Positions 59,693 through 64,000 of a DNA stretch of 64,000 nt are shown piece after piece. Under the pieces are notes generated by a model. It searched no databases and was not told the origin of the DNA. It worked only from the letters and a program-made list of their open reading frames with translations. The DNA is taken from positions 744,001 to 808,000 of the forward strand of contig NZ_BMSA01000001.1 in NCBI RefSeq assembly GCF_014648915.1, written 5' to 3'. Numbering within the stretch: the stretch's first letter is position 1; every line of letters begins with the position of its first letter. Source of the DNA: Streptomyces phaeofaciens. Lineage in GTDB: Bacteria; Actinomycetota; Actinomycetes; Streptomycetales; Streptomycetaceae. A program made the position numbers and the translations under genes.

Positions 59693-60073
59693 TCAGCTGT
59701 CGCCGTCGTACGTGCGTTGTGCCGCAGAGCACATCTCGTGGTGGTCGTCGGTCCAGCGCAGCAGCACCTCGACGGGGGTCCGCAGCGTGTGGCCGAGCGG
59801 TGTCAGCTCGTACTCGACATGCGGCGGTATCACCGGGTGCACGGTGCGCAGCACCAGACCGTGGCGTTCCAGCTGGCGCAGCGTCTGGGTGAGTGCCTTC
59901 GGGGTGACGCCTTCGAGCCGCGCCGCGAGTTCACCGAACCTGCGCGGCCCCTCCGTGAGGCAGCCGACCACGAGGATCGTCCACTTGGCGCCGATGAGGT
60001 CGATCAGGGACCGGCTGGCGCAGGCGGCCGAATAGGGGTTCGTCTTGCTCAGATGCATGCGGCCAGTGTCCAT
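59693..60073 (-). CDS. HxlR-family transcriptional regulator
   Basis: A 126-residue winged-helix protein of the HxlR type: LIDLIGAKWTILVVGCLTEG, PRRFGELAARLEGVTPKALT and QTLRQLERHGLVLRTV. The family senses reactive electrophiles or metabolites and represses nearby genes. The start is ATG 60073 or 60058; neither has a ribosome site. It lies 120 bp upstream of the LysM-MBL gene on the same strand and may regulate it. Confidence 0.87.
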   Translation of the reverse strand: MDTGRMHLSKTNPYSAACASRSLIDLIGAKWTILVVGCLTEGPRRFGELAARLEGVTPKALTQTLRQLERHGLVLRTVHPVIPPHVEYELTPLGHTLRTPVEVLLRWTDDHHEMCSAAQRTYDGDS

Positions 60074-60118
60074 CAACGGCCCGGACCGCCCCGTCCGGAC
60101 CGCCCCGCCCCGTCACGT

Positions 60119-60170
60119 CCGGACCATCCCGTCACTTCCGGACCATCCCGTCACTTCCGGACCGTCCCGT
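60119..60170. repeat. 19-bp tandem repeats between HxlR and IclR genes
   Basis: Two exact copies of CCGGACCATCCCGTCACTT (60119, 60138) plus a partial third (60157), preceded by looser CCGGACCGCCCC units from about 60080. It fills the gap between the IclR stop and the HxlR start. No gene is seen there, and the HxlR promoter must lie within it. Confidence 0.75.
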
Positions 60171-60200
60171 CCGGACCCGTCCGGCCCGGACCGAGGCGCC

Positions 60201-61946
60201 TCAGCCCGTCTCCACCGGGGCATGCGCGGACACCATCGCCAGATCGGTCTCGACACGGGCCGCGCACGCGCGCAGGGCGGGCAGCATGGCTGCGACGGTG
60301 TGTTCGGGGGAGTCCGGCCCGGCGTGCAGCGCGACGTTGACGGCCGCGACGGCCCGCCCGCCCCGGTCCCGCACCGGCACGGCGAGTGAACGCAGCCCGA
60401 TCTCCAACTCCTGTTCCACCAGCGCGAATCCGTCGTCGGCGGCCCGCCGGAGCGCGGTGGTGACCTCGGCGGGCGAGGTGAGGGTGTACGGGGTCAGGTC
60501 CTGCGGGGGAAGAGCCTCGAGGCGTGCCGCGCGGTCCGGCTCGGGCAGGCCGGCGAGCAGGACGCGTCCCATCGAGGTGGCGTACGCGGGCAGCCGTGCG
60601 CCGGGGGCGATGCGGGCGCTGGTGATCTGTTCGGTGGCCACCCGCGCGATGTAGCGGACCTCGGATCCGTCGAGGACCGCGAGCGAGGCCGATTCCCCCA
60701 CCTGCCCGGACAGGTGGGCGAGATGGGGCTGGGCGAGCTCGGCGAGGGTGAGCCCGGACAGCCGCGCGTATCCGAGTTCCAGGACGTGCGGGGTGGGCAG
60801 GAACCGGCGCCCTTCCTGTTCCACGTAACCGAGTTGACGCAGCATCAGCAGATTGCGACGGGTGCTCGGGTACGAGAGTCCGGCCGCCTCCGCGGCCTCG
60901 GCGAGGGTGAGTCCACCGCGCTGCCGGCCGAGAGCGACGAGGACGGCCAGCCCCCGGGCGAGCGCTTGCAGGAAGGACGGTCCGAGCTCGGGCTTGGCAT
61001 CGGTGTAGGCGGTCCCGGCGGGCGCGGCCGAAGGGTCGAGGCCGGCGGACGGGCCGAGGGCCGCCGCGGGGCCGTACAGCGCCTGCGAGATCTCCTGCGC
61101 CGACCGGGTCATCGCCGTCAGGGCGTGCTCGCGCAGGCCGTCGGCGGAGTGCCGGCTGGTGTGGGCGAGCACGCTGATCGCGCAGACAGGGCGGCCGTCG
61201 GCGTCCCGCACCGGGACGGACAGCGCCACCAGGCCCGGGGCGACCAGCTGGTCGTCCAGCGCCCAGCCGGTCGCGGCCGTCGTCCCGGTCCAGGCGGCGA
61301 AGTCGGCCTCCGTCCGTTCGGGGCTCGGCTCGGTGGAACGGGTGGGTACGGCGACGAAGCCGGCGTCGAGGGGGTCCGCGGCGCGGCGTGCCCGCCAGGC
61401 CTCGTACGTCCGCGGATCCCAGGCGGTGGCGAGGACGGCGCCGGCCGCGCAGCGCTCGGCGGGCAGCAGGTCGCCGACCCGGAAGCCCAGGGGGATCATC
61501 CGCCCGGGCGGCACGGCCTTGCCGATGATCCGCGCGTCGCAGCCGTCCAGGACGATCGCCGAGACCGACTCGTCGAGTGCCCGCGCCAGGCGCTCCAGGC
61601 TCGGCCGCAGCGCGTGCCCGAAGCCGCTCGCGTCGAGGTAGGCGTTGCCGAACTCCAGCAGGCGGGGGGCGATCGAGAGGTCGCGTCCCTCGGTGCGCAG
61701 ATGGCCGAGGTGCACCAGGGTCGCGGTGATCCGGTCGACGGCCGACCGGGCCAGGCCGGTGGCGCGGGCCAGGTCGCCCGGACGTACCGGCTGCGGGGCG
61801 CCGGCCATCACACGCAGCACCCCCAGGCCGCGCTCCACCGGCCCGGCCGCCTCCGGCCCACCGGTCTCCGGCCCCGGGCCCGTCGAGGACATGCCGGTCC
61901 CCGCCTCGGCTCCTCCGGATACCGCCCCTGCAACGCCCGGCGCCAT
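60201..61946 (-). CDS. Tandem-duplicated IclR-family regulator (module 2)
   Basis: A 581-residue protein with two IclR units: HTH1 near residues 40-90 (VRPGDLARATGLARSAVDRI), ligand domain 1, a linker rich in Ala/Pro, HTH2 near 320-370 (LTLAEAAEAAGLSYPSTRRN) and ligand domain 2 (RLPAYATSMGRVLLAGLP). Its build is the same as the protein at 31680, and the two share long segments (AYATSMGRVLLAGLP; GLRSLAVPVRD against GLRSIAVPVRD), so they are paralogs. The ATG at 61946 has the best ribosome site (GGAGGGAG); longer starts exist. It is divergent from the aquaporin and ALDH genes. Confidence 0.87.
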   Translation of the reverse strand: MAPGVAGAVSGGAEAGTGMSSTGPGPETGGPEAAGPVERGLGVLRVMAGAPQPVRPGDLARATGLARSAVDRITATLVHLGHLRTEGRDLSIAPRLLEFGNAYLDASGFGHALRPSLERLARALDESVSAIVLDGCDARIIGKAVPPGRMIPLGFRVGDLLPAERCAAGAVLATAWDPRTYEAWRARRAADPLDAGFVAVPTRSTEPSPERTEADFAAWTGTTAATGWALDDQLVAPGLVALSVPVRDADGRPVCAISVLAHTSRHSADGLREHALTAMTRSAQEISQALYGPAAALGPSAGLDPSAAPAGTAYTDAKPELGPSFLQALARGLAVLVALGRQRGGLTLAEAAEAAGLSYPSTRRNLLMLRQLGYVEQEGRRFLPTPHVLELGYARLSGLTLAELAQPHLAHLSGQVGESASLAVLDGSEVRYIARVATEQITSARIAPGARLPAYATSMGRVLLAGLPEPDRAARLEALPPQDLTPYTLTSPAEVTTALRRAADDGFALVEQELEIGLRSLAVPVRDRGGRAVAAVNVALHAGPDSPEHTVAAMLPALRACAARVETDLAMVSAHAPVETG

Positions 61947-62076
61947 GCCGTCTCCCTCCGCACTCGGCCCTGCGCGGCGCTTGAGGCCGTGCTCCTGCCC
62001 ATCGTCCGTCATTCGTCGTCCGGGAACGCTACCGGCCATTGACACCCACCACGCGATCGCGCAGACTCGCCGCACT

Positions 62077-62104
62077 CGCTCAATGAATCAAAGTTCACTC
62101 AGCG
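62077..62104. promoter_or_regulatory. Imperfect 28-bp palindrome upstream of the aquaporin gene
   Basis: CGCT-C-A-A-TGAA ... TTCA-C-T-C-AGCG: nine of the eleven outermost pairs match, centred near 62090 around TGAATCAAAGTTCA. It lies between the divergent IclR and aquaporin genes and is the best candidate operator for the double IclR protein. Confidence 0.55.
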
Positions 62105-62195
62105 AAAAAAATGGGGAGCGGTCGGATGCGTCGCGGGACGCACACATCGGGCCGCCCCGTCCCTCTCCCCGTTCGAGGACTTGTAGAGGATCTGT

Positions 62196-62933
62196 ATGAG
62201 TACTTCCGCCCAGAGCCGTGCGGACCTCGCCCGGCACACCGTCTACGAGTGCGCGCTGACCACCGTGCTCCTCTTCGCCGTGGTCAGCCTGGTGCGCTGG
62301 CTGGCCCTCCCCGACTCCCCGCTGGCGATCGCCGACCCGGACACCCTGTTCGCCGTCGCGGGCCTCGCCGTGGCCGCACTGATCGCGGCCCTGATGTACT
62401 CCCCGCCCGGCCGCGCATCGGGCGGCCATCTCCACCCGGGCGTCACCGTCTTCCTGTGGTCGAGCGGCCTCTTCCCGGGCCGGGCGGTCGTTCCGTACGC
62501 CGCCGCGCAGCTCGCCGGCTCGCTCGCCGGAACCGCGCTCGCCGGGCTGGTGTGGGGCGAGGCCGTCCAACAGATCGGCTACGGCGCCGTCCACCCCAGA
62601 CCCGGCATGGGTGACGTCACGCTGTTCCTCGTGGAGGGCGCCGCCCTCGCCGCGGTGTTCGTGGCGGTCGCCCTGGTGATGACCAGGCCCGCGCTACGGG
62701 GCGCCATCCCGGCGGTCATCGGCATCGGCGTGGGCGTCGTCATCGCGACCCTGGGCACCGTGACCGGCGCGAGCATCAATCCCGCACGCGCCTTCGGCCC
62801 GGCCGTCCTGTCCGGGACGTACGCCCACTTCTGGATCTACATGATCGCGCCGATCGTCGCACCGGCCCTGGTCGGACTCGCCAACCGAGCCCTCAGGACC
62901 CGAGGCGTCGCCGCGACACCGGCCGAAGCGTAG
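62196..62933 (+). CDS. MIP/aquaporin-family channel with altered first NPA box
   Basis: A 245-residue protein with six helices. The second half-helix box is normal (GASINPARAFGPAV, NPA at 195-197 with the selectivity Arg198), but the first, normally HxNPAVT, reads GGHLHPGVTVF (HPG at 80-82). Loss of the first Asn would alter the pore. The family passes water, glycerol or other small neutral solutes. The ATG follows AGAGGA. The aldehyde dehydrogenase gene 150 bp downstream suggests uptake of its alcohol or aldehyde substrate. Confidence 0.85.
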   Translation: MSTSAQSRADLARHTVYECALTTVLLFAVVSLVRWLALPDSPLAIADPDTLFAVAGLAVAALIAALMYSPPGRASGGHLHPGVTVFLWSSGLFPGRAVVPYAAAQLAGSLAGTALAGLVWGEAVQQIGYGAVHPRPGMGDVTLFLVEGAALAAVFVAVALVMTRPALRGAIPAVIGIGVGVVIATLGTVTGASINPARAFGPAVLSGTYAHFWIYMIAPIVAPALVGLANRALRTRGVAATPAEA

Positions 62934-63019
62934 GGGTACCTCTGCCGCGCCGGCCGGGGCACGGGGCACCTCGGCCGTGCCGGCCGACGCGCAGCGGCCC
63001 CCTTCCAAGCCCGCCCGAG

Positions 63020-63067
63020 CCCCCTCCCTCCTCCCTCCCTCTCTCCTCCCTCCTTCCCCCCTCTCCT
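63020..63067. repeat. 48-base pure pyrimidine tract upstream of the ALDH gene
   Basis: An unbroken C/T run on the plus strand (CCCTCCCTCC-type mini-repeats) ends 13 bp before the ALDH start codon, directly ahead of its ribosome site. Such tracts can form triplex DNA and act as an unstructured leader. Confidence 0.75.
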
Positions 63068-63080
63068 GTCAGGAGCCCCC

Positions 63081-64000
63081 ATGCCCCTCACCCGAGGTCT
63101 GGTCATCAACGGCCAGGAGGTACCCGCCTCCTCCGGCCGCACCACCGGCGACATCTCTCCCTGGAGCGGCGACGTGTACGCCGAGGTCGCCGCCGGAACT
63201 CCGGACGACGTCCGCCGCGCCGTGGACGCCGCGGACGCGGCGTTCGAGGAGTGGGCCGCGACCAAGCCGGCCGAACGGCGCAGGATCTTCCTCCGGGCCG
63301 CCCAGATCATGACCGAACGTGCCGCGGACATCGTGACGTTGATGGCCGAGGAGGTCGGCGGCATCGCGCCCTGGGCCGGCTTCAACGCCCACCTGGCCGC
63401 CGACATCCTGCTGGAGGCCGCCGCCGAGGTCACCCGGCCCACCGGCCAGACCCTCGCGACCAACGCCTCGGGCGTCCACTCCACCCAGGTCCGGGTGCCC
63501 AAGGGCGTGATCGCCGCGATCTCGCCGTGGAACGCACCGGTCATCCTCGGCGTCCGCTCGGTGGCGATGCCGATCGCCATGGGCAACACCGTGGTGATGA
63601 AGCCCAGTGAGGACGCGCCCATCGCCTGCGGCCTCCTCGTCTCCGACGTGCTGCACGAGGCCGGCCTGCCCCCGGGCGTCCTCAACGTCGTCACCAACGA
63701 CCCCGCCGACGCCCCCGAGGTCGTCTCGGCCCTGATCGCCGATCCTCGGGTACGGATGGTCAACTTCACCGGCTCCACGGAGATCGGCCGCGCCATCGGC
63801 GTCCAGGCCGCCCGGCACCTCAAGCCCGCGGTCCTCGAACTCGGCGGCAAGAACGCCCTGTTGGTGCTGGAGGACGCGGACGTCGACTACGCGGTGGACG
63901 CCGCGGTATTCGGCTCCTTCATGAACGCCGGACAGATCTGCATGTGCGTGGACCGGGTGATCGTCCACCGCGCCGTGGCCGAGGAGTTCACGGCCAAGTT
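63081..64000 (+). CDS. Aldehyde dehydrogenase (module 2), C-terminus cut by window edge
   Basis: The first 306 residues of an ALDH-superfamily enzyme. It shows ISPWNAPVILGVRSVAMPIA, KPSEDAPIACG, NFTGSTEIGRAIG, the base Glu in LELGGKNALL, and the nucleophile Cys in NAGQICMCVDR. It is closely similar to the ALDH at 29999 in every visible motif. The ATG follows AGGAG. It follows the aquaporin gene in a unit controlled by the divergent double IclR protein. Confidence 0.9.
   Translation, partial: MPLTRGLVINGQEVPASSGRTTGDISPWSGDVYAEVAAGTPDDVRRAVDAADAAFEEWAATKPAERRRIFLRAAQIMTERAADIVTLMAEEVGGIAPWAGFNAHLAADILLEAAAEVTRPTGQTLATNASGVHSTQVRVPKGVIAAISPWNAPVILGVRSVAMPIAMGNTVVMKPSEDAPIACGLLVSDVLHEAGLPPGVLNVVTNDPADAPEVVSALIADPRVRMVNFTGSTEIGRAIGVQAARHLKPAVLELGGKNALLVLEDADVDYAVDAAVFGSFMNAGQICMCVDRVIVHRAVAEEFTAK

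Noticed and set aside
1..64000. tRNA, rRNA, prophage, integrase or insertion-sequence genes
   Set aside because: None was seen on either strand; reading by eye could miss a diverged tRNA, so a covariance-model scan would settle it.

Overview
This window reads as chromosomal DNA of a Streptomyces or close relative. It is very GC-rich, its codons almost always end in G or C, starts are a mix of ATG, GTG and leaderless, and several families are typical of the genus (Rv1733c-like protein, DUF1206, DUF4265, a SecDF fusion, a short third MreB-like protein, a Cys-type leader peptide). About 57 genes, 4 gene remnants and one partial gene at each edge can be supported. I see no tRNA, rRNA, CRISPR array, prophage or intact insertion sequence.

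Left part (1-20 kb): a partial GNAT acetyltransferase, then a glycoside unit made of an MFS transporter, a divergent TetR regulator and a GH78 alpha-L-rhamnosidase / GH1 beta-glycosidase pair. Two near-identical copies of one palindromic operator tie these genes together. Next come an esterase, a DoxX protein behind twin operators, a RodZ-like membrane HTH protein, DUF1206, DeoR with a divergent Nudix gene, and a lipid-type unit (TetR-GlpD with a divergent AGPS-like flavoprotein and diacylglycerol kinase-like protein). PhzF, a hydrolase and a VOC protein follow.

20-28 kb is a cell-envelope/stress block: Rv1733c-like protein, MreB-like protein, two TraR/DksA zinc-finger proteins, a NarL-type kinase/regulator pair, a secreted 12-residue-repeat protein and SecDF. 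From memory, the same genes lie around SCO6160-SCO6167 in S. coelicolor.

28-38.5 kb: a catabolic module (GMC oxidoreductase, aldehyde dehydrogenase, tandem-duplicated IclR regulator, AAHS-type transporter), a regulatory intergenic region with a repeated 16-bp palindrome, an AraC regulator, and an XRE-cupin/MFS pair. 38.5-46.4 kb carries small genes, a methyltransferase, a Fe superoxide dismutase behind two Nur-like boxes, a DEAD-box helicase, a cold-shock protein with a structured leader, an APH-like kinase and an NmrA-like protein. 46.4-48.0 kb is a patch of truncated genes.

48-64 kb: a Ser/Thr kinase, small proteins, a DHA2 transporter with a divergent double AsnC regulator, a TPR protein, a sulfur-type operon (Cys leader peptide plus two luciferase-like monooxygenases), DUF1684, a Tat-exported LysM-metallo-beta-lactamase fusion, HxlR, and a second catabolic module with another tandem IclR, a degenerate aquaporin and an aldehyde dehydrogenase cut by the window edge. 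The strongest leads are the cold-shock leader RNA, the Cys leader/attenuator operon, the LysM-MBL exoenzyme, the paired operators at 35 kb, and the two look-alike double-IclR modules.
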